Shown here: positions 24,863 through 35,176 of the stretch, one piece after another
Position numbering within the stretch: the stretch's first letter is position 1
Layout: each line of letters opens with the position of its first letter
NCBI GenBank assembly: GCA_004154925.1
Contig: QJNS01000209.1
Span: forward strand, 81,119 to 145,118
Direction: 5' to 3'
DNA: 64,000 nt
Source: Monosporascus cannonballus
Taxonomy: Eukaryota > Ascomycota > Sordariomycetes > Xylariales
The notes under the pieces: model-generated
What the model saw: only the letters and a program-made list of their open reading frames with translations
What the model was told of the DNA's origin: nothing
The model's database searches: none
Translations under genes and position numbers: made by a program

Positions 24863-26100
24863 TTATAACTTATTTTCTTTTTGCAAACTTTTAATCTTGT
24901 TCTTTTGCCAAAAAGGAATCTTCGAAATATACTTATGTACTTTTTTCTTAATCCTAAAAACCTCGTTCCACTTATCGGATCTAACGTTTTCGTTAGTATA
25001 AAGGTAATTCTTAAAAAAATGTTTCTTTTTATAATAATATTTTGGCATAAGGCGATTATTATGATTATCGCCGCCGTTATTCCGGCTATTATTATTCCGG
25101 TTATTATTATTTCGGTTATTTAAAAATATACCCGTTTAATTAGAAATCTTTCCATTTAAAATAATACCGAACGCTCCCCGTAATAACTGTTCTACAGTAA
25201 CGCCTTAAGTTTTCCGCAGCCGTATATGGCTTCGGAACCGTTCCACGAATTTCTGTACGGGTGAAAACTTAGCAGGATCCTTGCCTTCGAATATAACTTC
25301 CTTTACTTTAGCCCTTTAAGTAATAAAGAAATCGGGTAAGTAAATGCTAATAGCCTTTAAGAAATCAAGATGGCCGTAATAACCTGCGACGGCAGGTATT
25401 TAAAATTCTGCGGTTTTAATATATATTTTCCAGTATATAAATAATGAAATAATTATTTGGATTTTATTAATTTTTAACGCTTGCTTATATCAAATGTTAA
25501 CTTTGTAAATTCGAACGTTATTACTAGGTTTAAATTTATCCTTTAAAATGATTACCTTTTTTTAAAGCATAACCTTTTTCCAATATATCTAATAATAATC
25601 AGGATAAACAGACTAATTTAAGAAGGTATTAATTTTAGCGAATACTTTTTCCTAAACGATATATAAGGATTATTTTTTGTTATATGCCTTTAACGACTTT
25701 TCGAACTTTAAATAATTCGGACTATTTAAGGCATATTCGTTAATTATTTTATTCTGGAAGTAATAAAGCTTAGGAAAAATCGGCATCGTTAATAAAGGTA
25801 GTACTTGGGCCACGTTGGGGTTAATATATGCCCATAATATACCTGCTTTTGTACTAACGTAAAACTCAAGATTATCATATTTTCTAAGGGTTCTTTTCCT
25901 AAATAAATACCTAGGAGCGCGTCCTGAAACAAATTCGTTAAAGTTTATTAATTAGGTAATCATGGGTTTAAAAATAATGCAAAAAATAAACGGGTTGAGA
26001 TAATTAAAAACGTAATAGTTAAAGAATAAATATCTTTGGTAACGGAATAATAAATATATCGTAAAAGCGATAACGAGGATCCGAATAACTTTAATATAAC
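24863..26100 (-). pseudogene. Copia gag with mutated zinc knuckle
   Basis: The open stretch 25048-24863 begins next to a Tyr-Tyr-Tyr-Lys-Lys-Lys-His-Phe-Phe-Lys-Asn-Tyr block. This is a CX2CX4HX4C-type knuckle in which Cys reads as Tyr. It is followed by a Lys-rich linker leading into the protease region. The capsid part upstream (25,100-26,100) is recognisable only by position, between the knuckle and the 5' LTR at 26,158. Confidence 0.7.
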
Positions 26101-26157
26101 GTATATAATAAATATATCAAAACGCGGCTAAAAAGAAATGCGGACCGGGCTTATAAT

Positions 26158-26396
26158 TATAAGACCTTATATTATATATAGAAGCATATAATTGAAAAAA
26201 AAGTATATTAAAGATTGCATAACCTTTGGAAGGTTCTAGCTAAAGGGTAAAGGTAACGAACCTTCCTTTTATACACGTAAATATATCTGTAATTAAGAGG
26301 AAAAGATACCGAGGGTGCATAAAGTAGCCTTATTTCAGTAGGTGATCAAACTAAGCCAAGGCTTAGCTGTTTGATCGACTTCAGCTAGGTCTGACA
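26158..26396 (-). repeat. 5' LTR of the Copia element
   Basis: 239 bp; starts TGTCAGACCTAGC on the minus strand at 26396. It is followed on the right by the duplicated target agaga. Confidence 0.93.
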
Positions 26397-26459
26397 AGAG
26401 ATATAAGTAAATACCGGTATATTAATTACGAGAAGATATTTTAATTAATTTATCATTTT

Positions 26460-27126
26460 TTTAGCCGTTATTAAAGATAATGATAATAGCAATAACGGCA
26501 TCAGTTTTAACGATAATTAATCTCGAAAGCTGCTTATCTTAAGCCCGGGTTATATTAATAATAACCTAGGCTGTGCCAATAATTACTCGCTCGCAGCCAA
26601 ATCGTTTACAGATGCTCTAATAAACCTTTCTGAACGTTATATCCCCGCGTTTCCCAGAGAAGTTTGCATAACTTTACTATTAGTAAGGCGCTCGGGGGAT
26701 AGATATAGTAACGATATCGACTTACAAAATAACGATTATTTTAGGACAGTCATCGGTAAAGTTGCTGCTCTCTGGAAATTATCGCGTTATGCGAGCATAG
26801 CTAGCGATAAAGCTTATAAAGCTTCCTCCGGTGAAACGCCTATCTCGGGCCCCGACCGAATGGAGGAAAAACCAGGTAAAGTAAAGAAATACCTTGTAGG
26901 GCCCAAATCACCTACGGGTGCCCCAATGACGCGGTCCCCTCCTAAAGGCTCGATCCTTAATTTTCTGGGAAAGGCCTCCACCGATTTGGCTAGGGAGGTG
27001 TTCCCACAAGCGGGGGTTGGTTGTCTGGCCCCATTGTCGAACTGCGTTAGCCCGCAAGTTAGCGATATAGTAACCGGCGTAAAGAAACGGCCGCGTAAGA
27101 CAGACGGATTCGGTAACGAGAGTTAA
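26460..27126 (+). pseudogene. Unidentified degenerate ORF in locus X
   Basis: A plus-strand frame runs from about 26,460 to a TAA at 27,124-27,126 with only one internal stop, near 26,520. That stop is a TAA in a region where CAA or similar is likely. The last 88 codons (26860 on) are fully open. The protein is rich in small and polar residues, with a Ser-Glu-Arg-Tyr-Ile-Pro-Ala-Phe-Pro-Arg-Glu-Val-Cys block, a Gly-Lys-Val-Lys-Lys-Tyr block and a basic C-terminus (Lys-Lys-Arg-Pro-Arg-Lys). I do not recognise a family; gag-like or LINE ORF1-like proteins are possible because of the basic tail. Its frame is far better preserved than that of any retroelement here. It lies just right of the Copia insertion in the same locus as 16,882-20,390. 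Confidence 0.55.
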
Positions 27127-28578
27127 GGACTTTTTTTTGCGAAACGGCGGAAGCGTAACAATGCAACCTCAATTTAATTTTCCATGGTTAACGTTATATT
27201 AACCAAGACTTTACGCTTATTGCCATCTCGTATAAAAGCAAACGAATCTGGCAAGTTGACTCCTAATAAGTTACACGACCGAATTATCTTTTTGCCTTAA
27301 GTTCGGAAGCGGCTGATAAAAAATTGGCGGGGCAGCCCAAAGATTAAAGGGCATGGTGCAAGCGAGCCACCAGTATTTGACCATCGTCGTAAACCGAAAA
27401 CTAGTACGCGTAAGGTAAACATACGATAACGGTTGTTAATTAATTATCAGATACTTACCCTCCATAGCACGTTTCCCCCGTTAAAAATAATTACAAAAAA
27501 GCGAAGCCGATTACTTAAAATCTATGGCGGGAATTTACCGGAAACCTTCCGGTTAAGTATTCGAAATCAAATTTAACCACATAATTTAACTAGAGCTGGG
27601 GTTAAGCTTAGCTATATAACATAGATACTAAGCGAATTTTCCTTTTTCTCCGTTACGAATGTAAAACGGTTTGTAGTTAACTGTAATACTTATGGCTTTT
27701 CTTCTAGGCATATTTTTTAATTAGACGATTCCGTTAAAACTTTCCTTAACAACGATAATAATATGGATATTATGCGCTTATTTTTTGGTTATATTCGTAA
27801 TTATGCCACTCGGAGATTTACGAAAACCGGAGCGGTATTTGGGAAAAGCAGTTTTTATGGCGTAATAACTTATTTAATTGGTTCATATATATAGCCAATC
27901 CTTAAGGTCGTTATTTAAAACGATAAAAGTACCGACCACAGTACCGATAACGATAGCGGTAACGAGTCCAATTGCGCCGATTTTACTTTTAGCGGCGTTA
28001 TAAGCTTTTCTGTTAAAAATTATAACGGAAAATCGCAACGCCGCCGATGGATACCTTTAGAAAATCTTCGATTATATTCGTAAATGCGTAAAAATAAAGA
28101 TTGGTTATGGATAGCGAGAAAGCTGGGCCGAAGCCTAGCAGCCGTGTCATAGTATTGGATAATTATGGCTAAGCAAAATATTAACGACGCGGAGAAATAG
28201 ATTTAATTAAGAGTAAACTGTTTTTTTATTATGTAATGCTTGTAATAACGAGAAGTTATAATAAGATATTACTTATATTTCTAAGCGAAAATAGGTGTTA
28301 TATTATAGCATTTTTAATATTTTTATGGCGCTTTATTATTATATTTGCGTTTATATCGTATTCGTAATATTTTATAGGAACTGTATAATTCTTATAAGTC
28401 TTTGCCGTTAATCGTGTTCTTAAATTAAGGGTTCCTCCATATTTGGTATATGTTAAGCTATTATTATATAAATTTACAGCTTATTAAAATGTTATTCATC
28501 GATATAGTTATCATTTAGATCTGGTAGAAGGAATTTCGATTTTATTGGGCCAACTTTTACGGTAATTTCTTCGAGGCC
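27127..28578. other. Locus X right flank, no gene seen
   Basis: Composition falls gradually from mixed to AT-rich. No open frame, tRNA or repeat is evident. It ends at an LTR fragment at 28579. Confidence 0.45.
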
Positions 28579-28917
28579 TGTTATAAAACGGTTAAGGGTT
28601 AATTAATTATTAAACCTAAATCGTACGGTTTATGTTAATAGTCGTATCTATAGGAATCTAAGCCATAAATAATTAGTTACGTTTCGTAATACCAAGGGTA
28701 CCTTAGGGAACGAAGTTATATTGTAAGCTAGTAAGCTATCTAGATTATATAGGAAATAAAACGAGCGTATCTTATATATTGCGATATCCTTTGTTTTATT
28801 CTTGGAATGTATAATTGGCTTATTGGCTTACTATTTATAAGTTAATGATTTATTATGTAACCTGGTATTAGTGGGTCCAACCGTTTCTTGTGGCTTAATA
28901 CTAATTAGGTTATAACA
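28579..28917 (-). repeat. Gypsy LTR (C/D-type), solo or truncated
   Basis: Begins tgttataaaacgg and ends ggttataaca, so its coding orientation is minus. Its body shares the blocks ttaattattaaacc, cggtttatgttaatag and ggtaccttaggg with the LTRs at 47312, 53827 and 57688. No target duplication is visible (aggcc left, cgttg right). Confidence 0.75.
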
Positions 28918-28948
28918 CGTTGTATCGATTGAGCGCTTGCCAAGTTAT

Positions 28949-29100
28949 ATACCGCCTACCCGATTAAACACCGCTTACCCAATTAGACACCGTTTACTTA
29001 ATTAAATACCGCCTACCCGATTATTTACCGCTTACTAGATTAGAGATCGTTTACTTGATTAGATATGACCTTTACGGTTAGACATTGTTTACCCGCTTAG
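28949..29100 (+). repeat. 19-bp minisatellite, eight units
   Basis: Eight consecutive 19-bp units with consensus near acaccgcttacccgattag. Units start at 28949, 28968, 28987, 29006, 29025, 29044, 29063 and 29082, without length change. Divergence is mostly by transitions and grows to the right, so the array is old. It directly follows the LTR fragment. Confidence 0.9.
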
Positions 29101-29371
29101 ACTTTATTTTAAATACTTCATTATATTTTTTGAAATATTTAAATTTTTAAGAAGAGGCAAAGTTATAAAATAAATTTTTAAACGGTTTTATAAAAACATT
29201 TAATTATAATATTAATTATTTCGCGAATACTTTTTAATTTAAATTTAAAATTATTAACACCAATTATTAACATATTTGTTACGATATATTTCTTATTTTA
29301 TTTTTATCTATAACTTATAAGAGTAATATACTTTATAAGGAAAATTTCATTATTAAAATTTTTTTAATATA

Positions 29372-29475
29372 TTGTAACGGTTAGATGGTTAACTAATTAT
29401 GAAACCTTAATCGTACGGTTTATGTTAATAGTTGTATCGTAAAAATCTAAGCAATAAAAGTTAGGCTAGACACGT
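29372..29475 (-). repeat. Truncated Gypsy LTR end (minus orientation)
   Basis: Starts tgtaacggttag and matches the first ~100 bases of the LTR at 28579 (cgtacggtttatgttaatag, then cgtaaaaatctaagcaataaaa). It then stops abruptly. Confidence 0.7.
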
Positions 29476-29492
29476 TTGATAATAATAGATAT

Positions 29493-29550
29493 GTTACGAC
29501 CCAGTTAGACCGGACCTCCAAAAACGGCCGGGACTTAAGAAGTTTAGGTA
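29493..29550 (+). repeat. Truncated Gypsy LTR start (plus orientation)
   Basis: Starts tgttacgacccag and matches the first ~55 bases of the LTRs at 31779 and 58286 (acgaccc...cc(a/g)gacctcc...aac(g/a)gccgggac). Similarity ends afterwards, and pol sequence of copy C3 follows. Confidence 0.7.
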
Positions 29551-29579
29551 ATACCTTAAAAATAATATGCATTAAATTA

Positions 29580-31778
29580 CGGTATATATAGATTATAAAA
29601 ACATTTCTCATTTTATTACCAGCTGTAAATTAATCGACAAATAGCTACGATATACAATATATCTTTCAAAATTCGATTACGTTATCATATATCGCAAAAA
29701 AATTAAAAAACGGTAAAGCAAACGTAATTAACAGAAAACCTAATTTAGAAAACTTTAAGGTTAAGGTTTCACAAATAATTTTCGATAAAATATCGGAAGA
29801 GTATCTACAGTAGCGATAAATTACCATTATCCGGATAGCTATTAATAACATATATTGAGAAATTTAATAATATAACAACAGTTTATTAAAAGGCGAGAAA
29901 ATATATAAGATTTAAGTCCTAAAAAATATTAAAAAGGTTTAATAGGAAATGTACATAAATATTAATTATACGGATATCCAGGGATTTATAAAAACTTAAA
30001 ATGCTTAAAACGGATATATTACTTCCCTAAAATAAAATTTATAATGCAGAAAATAATACGCCAATACGACGTCGATGTTAAGGCAAAAACTCGGTAATAT
30101 AAGTTATACGGAAAGTTATTGCGGTTTCTAGTTTTAAAAAAACCATAAAATTTGGTTATTATGAATTTTATTACCAAACTTCTCTTATCTAAAAATCGAG
30201 CGATAGGAATATATTATAACAGTATATTCGGAATCGTTAATTGATATACGAAATTCTTTTATTTTTTATTTTATAACGAAAATACGGACGCAAAATAAAT
30301 GGCATATATTCTTTTTTCGAAAAGTTTTTAGCATATACGGCTTATCTTACAAAATTATTTCCGATAAAGGAACAATTTTTACATTAAAATTCTAACAAAA
30401 CCTATTAATATAAATCAACCTAAATTACAAATCTTTTAATACTTTTAAATCCTAAATAAATAAGTAGATAAAACTGTTAAATTAAACGTTAAAAACGTAC
30501 TTATAGTATTATACCAATTACGAAGAAAATAATTAGGGAAAAAAGTTATCCATAACCTAATTAACCTATAATATTAATTATTACAATAATATCAAAATTA
30601 TTCAAGAAAATACCAACTTAGATTTACCCCAAAAATCTATCGAAAAGCATACGAAAAACCAGTTAACGTTAAAACAATCTTTACGTTAAAATAGTTTAAA
30701 TAACTATATTAAGGGATAAAAATAAAACTAATATTTGTACGGAACCAACTAAGCAAATATTACAACGAAAAAAAGTTAAAGAAACCAACCTTTAAAAAAA
30801 GGAAAATAATTTACCTAATTACCAAACACATTCAAACAAAACAAGCCAGGAAAAAGCTTAATTCTAAAGACATCGGCCCATACAAAATCACCAAAAAAAT
30901 CCGAAAACAATTACCAATTAAAACTCTCACCAAAAATTAAACCCTATCCAGTTTTTCATATTTCCTTATTCGAATTAACAACAGGTACAATCAAAATACG
31001 TATAACGTAGAATAATGTAAAAATAAAAAATTTTTACGCAGTACCTAATTAAATAAAAGAATTATCCAAATTCTGAAAATATCTAAAAAGCCGCCAAAAG
31101 TTTTATAAACGCCCAATAGCTATTAAAAGATTTTTACCAACAGCAAAAAGCGCAGCCCAATTAACGTTGAACTGATCGATAAAATTAATACCCGACCAGT
31201 TAATTAAATCCACAATCGACGCTAACGTAACCGCGATTACTACGGCCTCCAACTTCTACTTCTTCAGCTCATCCATAAACTAAAACCCCTAATAAATAAT
31301 AATAATACCTTTTTCATAAAAAAATATCTTTTAACGTCGAAAACAAAAAAGGCGGCCATTAATTTCGTTAATATTACGCTATTTCCATACCAAATCTTCC
31401 TTTATTTTTTACTAAAAACGTAAAATCTTCTTAATAACGGCTTCTTCCCAATTAAAATAATCCTTCTTTTCCTTAATACGACGCAAAAAATTAATAAGTA
31501 CGCCGGTGCCATTACAATAATAACAATATTTAATACATTTACTATAACGACAAATCTCCTTACTTATTTAATATTTTAAGCCGTTTTCGAAACACGGTAT
31601 ACACGGTGTTACGTCGAAACAAAATTTAATAATATAAATAATTAACGACTTTAAACCTTCTTTTTAACTTGGACGGTTACGAAATTTTCGGTTAACAACA
31701 CGACCTGCCATAGTAAATAAATAAAAACTTACTAAGAAAAAAAACTTTAAAATAAAGATCCTAAAAAAGAAAAAATCG
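29580..31778 (+). pseudogene. Gypsy chromovirus remnant, copy C3 (RNase H end to chromodomain)
   Basis: This is the best-preserved copy of family C, but it lacks gag, protease and RT. The RNase H C-terminus is at about 29,670-29,760. The integrase zinc domain lies at about 29,960-30,090 (His-Pro-Gly-Ile-Tyr-Lys...Tyr-Tyr-Phe-Pro). The catalytic core includes the Glu-x-x-x-Gln-Thr-Glu-Arg equivalent at about 30,440-30,560. The chromodomain at about 31,045-31,155 still reads Tyr-Leu-Ile-Lys-stop-Lys-Asn-Tyr-Pro-Asn-Ser-Glu-Asn, with TAG or TAA where Trp and Gln are expected. Pol ends in a stop soon after, near 31,160. A purine-rich tract leads into the 3' LTR. Confidence 0.85.
31200..31711 (-). 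pseudogene. Antisense ORF of family C (copy C3), Cys-rich and coiled coil
   Basis: From an ATG at 31711 the minus strand reads Met-Ala-Gly-Arg-Val-Val-Asn-Arg-Lys, then a Cys cluster (Pro-Cys-Ile-Pro-Cys, later Cys-x3-Lys-Cys and Tyr/Cys pairs). A Leu-Arg-Arg-Ile-Lys-Glu-Lys...Trp-Glu-Glu-Ala charged helix follows, then Met-Asp-Glu-Leu-Lys-Lys near 31,275 and a hydrophobic stretch with Leu-Ile-Asn-Trp-Ser-Gly-Ile that ends close to the pol stop. About five stops interrupt it, all one transition away from sense codons. The frame faces pol tail to tail and has its start next to the 3' LTR, so a promoter in or near the LTR would be needed. Confidence 0.6.
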
Positions 31779-32145
31779 TATCACGACCTAATTAAACCAG
31801 ATCTCCAAAAACAGCCGGGACCCATATAATAAATGACGTAATTTAGATCTTTCTTAGTAATAAAATCCAAATAAATCTATAGGAAACCAATCATATCTAA
31901 TAACATTAAATCTAAAAAGGCTTCAAAATCCAATATAAATCCAATTAAACCAAAACAAATATATAGGCTCATTAATTGTATAATTTAAATAACAACAGCT
32001 TACAATATAATTTCGTTACCTAAAATACTCTTAGTATTACGAAACGTAACTAATTACTTCATTACTTAGATTCCCACGATACTATTACTAACATAAACCC
32101 GTCGACTTAAGGTTTAATAGTTAATTAAACTCCCTAGCCGTCACA
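31779..32145 (+). repeat. 3' LTR of Gypsy copy C3
   Basis: 367 bp, from tatcacgacc (ancestral TGTCACGACC) to agccgtcaca. It closes copy C3 and abuts, without spacer, the RNase H region of family H. Confidence 0.88.
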
Positions 32146-34673
32146 CTTAAGCGCTATTCTAAAGTAACAAAAAAACAACGGAAAGTGGTACCTAATAGCT
32201 TATTACTCCAAAACCCTACGAAACGCAGAACTTAAATATTCGATCTATAACAAGGAATTATTAGTAATTGTTAACGGCTTTAAAGAATGGAAACCTTTTT
32301 TAACGGAATTAAGGAACCTTTCGATTTCTACTTAGACTATAAAAACCTTATACGCTTTATAACAACCTAGGTGCTAATAAATACTATAAGAACTGGATGG
32401 TATTTTTATTTAAATTTAACTTCAAGATTTACCCTATCAAGGGGAAGGAAAATATCCAAGCAGATATTTTCAATCGTAGAGAAGATTACGACTTTAAAAT
32501 TCTCAAACGCTATATATAAATGTTACACCTAACGGAAGACAGCACCCTGCGATTACGCGTAGTATTAAAACAGCTCATGTCGGAAATCCTAATAAGATTT
32601 AAAAAGGCATATAACCTAAAAAGATAAAAGGAAATTAAAAAGCTGCAAGAACAAAAACAGGATTAGCTCTTATATTACGGCAAGATTTATATCCCCCGAA
32701 AACAACAGGAATAGTTTATTAAAAAATTCTATAAAAATCCTTTACACGGATGGCAGAGAATTTTTAAGATAATAAAACGACTCCAAAAACACACGACATC
32801 TCAAAATTACGTAAAACGGTTAAATAAATAATTAAAGACTGCAACATTTACAATAAAGCCAAAGCAGCTCGTTATAAGCTTTACAGATTATTATAACTTA
32901 TTAAAATTCCAGATAGGGCATAAAATATTATAACATGGGATTTCATTATAGGATTGCGCTTATCGAAAAACCTAGTTATTGGAGTTAAGTATAATGAAAT
33001 ATACGTAATTATTACCCGACTTATTAAGTACGGATATTTCTTACATTTTAAAAAAAGCAATAACAGAACAACTGGTCTTCGCCTTTATAGGAAATTGTCT
33101 CGACAAGTACGAAATACCGGAGAAAATTATCTTTAATCGAGACAAGTTATGCACCTTTAAATGCGGAACTGGCTTTTTTAAAGCAGATAAAAGCTAAGCT
33201 TAAGTTTTTCATGATATATCACCTATAAATAAACGGATAAATCGAAAACCTAAACCAAACCTTAAAATAATACCTCCGGAGCTATATTAACTACTAGCAA
33301 AACAACTAGGTAAAGCTTTTACCTCTTGCTTAAATAGCGTATAATAAATTTATTAATAAAGTTATAAGTATATCCTTTTATACCGCTATGTATGAACACG
33401 ACGTAAAGGCGGAATAACTAACATAACTACCTAATAACGCCGTAATAATTACCCCTATAATTTTACGAACAAATACCAAAATAATAGAAATCAAAATAAT
33501 ATAAGCTAAATTGCGACCCGAATTATAATTTCTTAATAACGTATAACGTAGTACTATAATAAAAAAGAATCAAGGGGCCAATTGTATTAAAAAAGATAAA
33601 GTTTACGTGCTATAATAAAACTAAAATGCGATATTAAAAATCTTATATATTAAAACAAACAGACCTAATAATAAGCTCGATTTTAAAGAATTCGGCCTAT
33701 TAAAAATCAACAAAGTATTTCCAAAACCAAATACCAACTATTATTACCTAAGATAAAAAAATATAACTTATATTTCACATTGTCTAATTTAAATTGGAAC
33801 CCGAAAACGCACATTAAAAAACCTAAAAATTAAGAAAAACACCGACGAATACGAAGTCGAAAAAATACTGGATTTGAAATTTGTTAAAAATAAAATCTAG
33901 TACTTAATTAAATAGAAGAGATACTTATACGAGGAAAACTCTTGGGAGCCTCTTAGCAACCTGATGAATATAATAAACCTGGTTAAGAAGTTTCATTGCC
34001 AGAACTCTAACAACTATCTCTAAAGCAACTAAAGTCGCAGGCGATAAAGACTCGATACCTGATTTAACTCCAGTAACGTTCTAGTCGAAAAGATTAAAAT
34101 TAAAAATAAGCTACGCTTATTTCTAACTCAATTGCTTTTTTTTCTTTGTATAATCTTTCTTTTTTCCAATTTATTTACGGAACGAAGTCCGCGACGGATT
34201 ATTTTAACTCCTTAACGTTAAAAAGAGTCCTGCTGTCGATTAAGCTTTATTAACCTAGCAATAGCTTCGCTTATGATTGCTACAAATCAAGCAAAGCCTT
34301 TTAAGTAGCTCTTTTTTACTATTAATCCGAGTTTTTTCCAACCGAATATTTTAAAGCGATTTTAGCGAAATGTTGTTACCACTATAAAGAACGTTTGTTT
34401 TATAATAATAATAACACTTTTTTCTTCCTTTAATCATTTTATATTTGAAGTGTAAATATTTATATCGTTCGTAGGGCTTAATAAGATAACTAAAGTTAAT
34501 AATATAAAATATAAGATCTTTTTAACTTTTAATAAAAGTTTTGGCGCGTTTGCGAAAAGGTTCTGATATGGTGATAAATTAATGGGGATTCTCAAATATA
34601 ACGGACTTAATAAAAAACGGATAAACTGGTTTATTTATTTTTGAGGGCAAAGATGCTGGGAAAGAAGAAATAA
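32146..34673 (+). pseudogene. Gypsy family H pol remnant (RNase H-IN-chromodomain-like)
   Basis: RNase H reads well at about 32,160-32,350 (Ala-Tyr-Tyr-Ser-Lys-Thr-Leu-Arg-Asn-Ala-Glu-Leu then Asn-Lys-Glu-Leu-Leu-Val-Ile). Integrase follows, with an open piece at 32954-33136 that carries Leu-Ser-Lys-Asn-Leu-Val-Ile-Gly-Val-Lys-Tyr. The C-terminal module at about 33,880-34,020 reads Glu-Lys-Ile-Leu-Asp-Leu...Tyr-Leu-Ile-Lys...Trp-Glu-Pro-Leu. It is related to family G in all of these but is distinct from it. The 5' part is missing because copy C3 abuts it. Confidence 0.8.
34090..34460 (-). pseudogene. Antisense ORF remnant of family H
   Basis: On the strand opposite to pol, fragments of a Lys/Glu/Arg-rich helical protein are visible (Leu-Glu-Lys-Thr-Arg-Ile-Asn-Ser-Lys-Lys-Glu-Leu-Leu, then a Val-Lys-Glu-Leu-Lys block). 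They lie in the same place, between the chromodomain-like tail and the 3' LTR, as in families C, D and G. The Cys-rich N-terminus is not clearly readable. Confidence 0.4.
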
Positions 34674-34945
34674 TATTACGAATTAAGAAATGCTCTCTCG
34701 GCCAAAAAGGAAACCCAGGGATCTACCGGAACCGGGTAAACCTCGGATAAGTATGACGGTCTCTATTACGTCGACAAAGATTATACAAAGATTATATAGA
34801 GATATTACAGTAATACTACAAAGATAACATAGAGATCTTTTAAAGATAATATTAAAGTACCAAAATGAAAAGAAATATATAACGATTACAAATTTCTTAT
34901 GTAAATAGTTACTTGTTTTAGTTTCGCTTTTTAGCTATTAATCTA
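34674..34945 (+). repeat. 3' LTR of family H
   Basis: Starts tattacgaattaag after a purine tract (gctgggaaagaagaaa). It matches the reverse complement of 58674-58917 in blocks, e.g. acgaattaag at the start and tattaatctaagttta near the end. The exact 3' border is uncertain. Confidence 0.65.
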
Positions 34946-34998
34946 AGTTTACAGCCAGAGGTATCGTTTTTTACTGTGGGAAGAGTTGCCTTATCGAG

Positions 34999-35164
34999 AT
35001 CGGGACCTTATTTTGAAGGTTGTGGCTGCGCCTGCGGCGCAGCAGCCGTAGCCACAGCTATAGCTTTTGATCAAAAAGTATTTGTCAGGGGTTTAATATA
35101 TCAACTAAATTCCTTTAAAAATAATACTTATAAAAACAACAAAACCTTTAAAATAAGGCCTGAT
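34999..35164 (+). mobile_element. Small TIR element (MITE-like) with GC-rich hairpin, copy 1
   Basis: 166 bp framed by ~25-bp imperfect inverted repeats: atcgggaccttattttgaagg on the left and the complement of ctttaaaataaggcctgat on the right. Next to the left repeat, 35021-35056 forms a GC-rich imperfect hairpin (gtggctgcgcc...ggcgcagcag...gccac) that stands out from the AT-rich surroundings. It encodes nothing. A second copy lies at 57591-58179. Confidence 0.75.
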
Positions 35165-35176
35165 ATTAAATTATAA

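Larger units (their letters stand above)
20396..26396 (-). mobile_element. Complete Ty1/Copia retrotransposon, RIP-inactivated
   Basis: This is a 6,001-bp element on the minus strand bounded by 239-bp LTRs at both ends. A perfect 5-bp target duplication, agaga, lies at 20391-20395 and 26397-26401. In minus orientation the LTR starts TGTCAGACC and ends GGTCT-(T/C)ATA (ancestral CA end, mutated). A purine tract (gagggggta on the minus strand) lies next to the 3' LTR. The order gag, zinc knuckle, protease/pre-integrase, integrase, RT, RNase H from right to left is that of Pseudoviridae. A tRNA-like sequence lies between the RNase H and the 3' LTR. It is younger than locus X, which it splits. Confidence 0.93.

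Noticed and set aside
28949..29100. CRISPR-like array
   Set aside because: The 19-bp units are directly adjacent without spacers and the genome is fungal; it is a minisatellite.
34976..35176. 66-codon Gly/Ala-rich plus-strand ORF
   Set aside because: It coincides with the small TIR element; the Ala/Gly-rich part is the GC hairpin.
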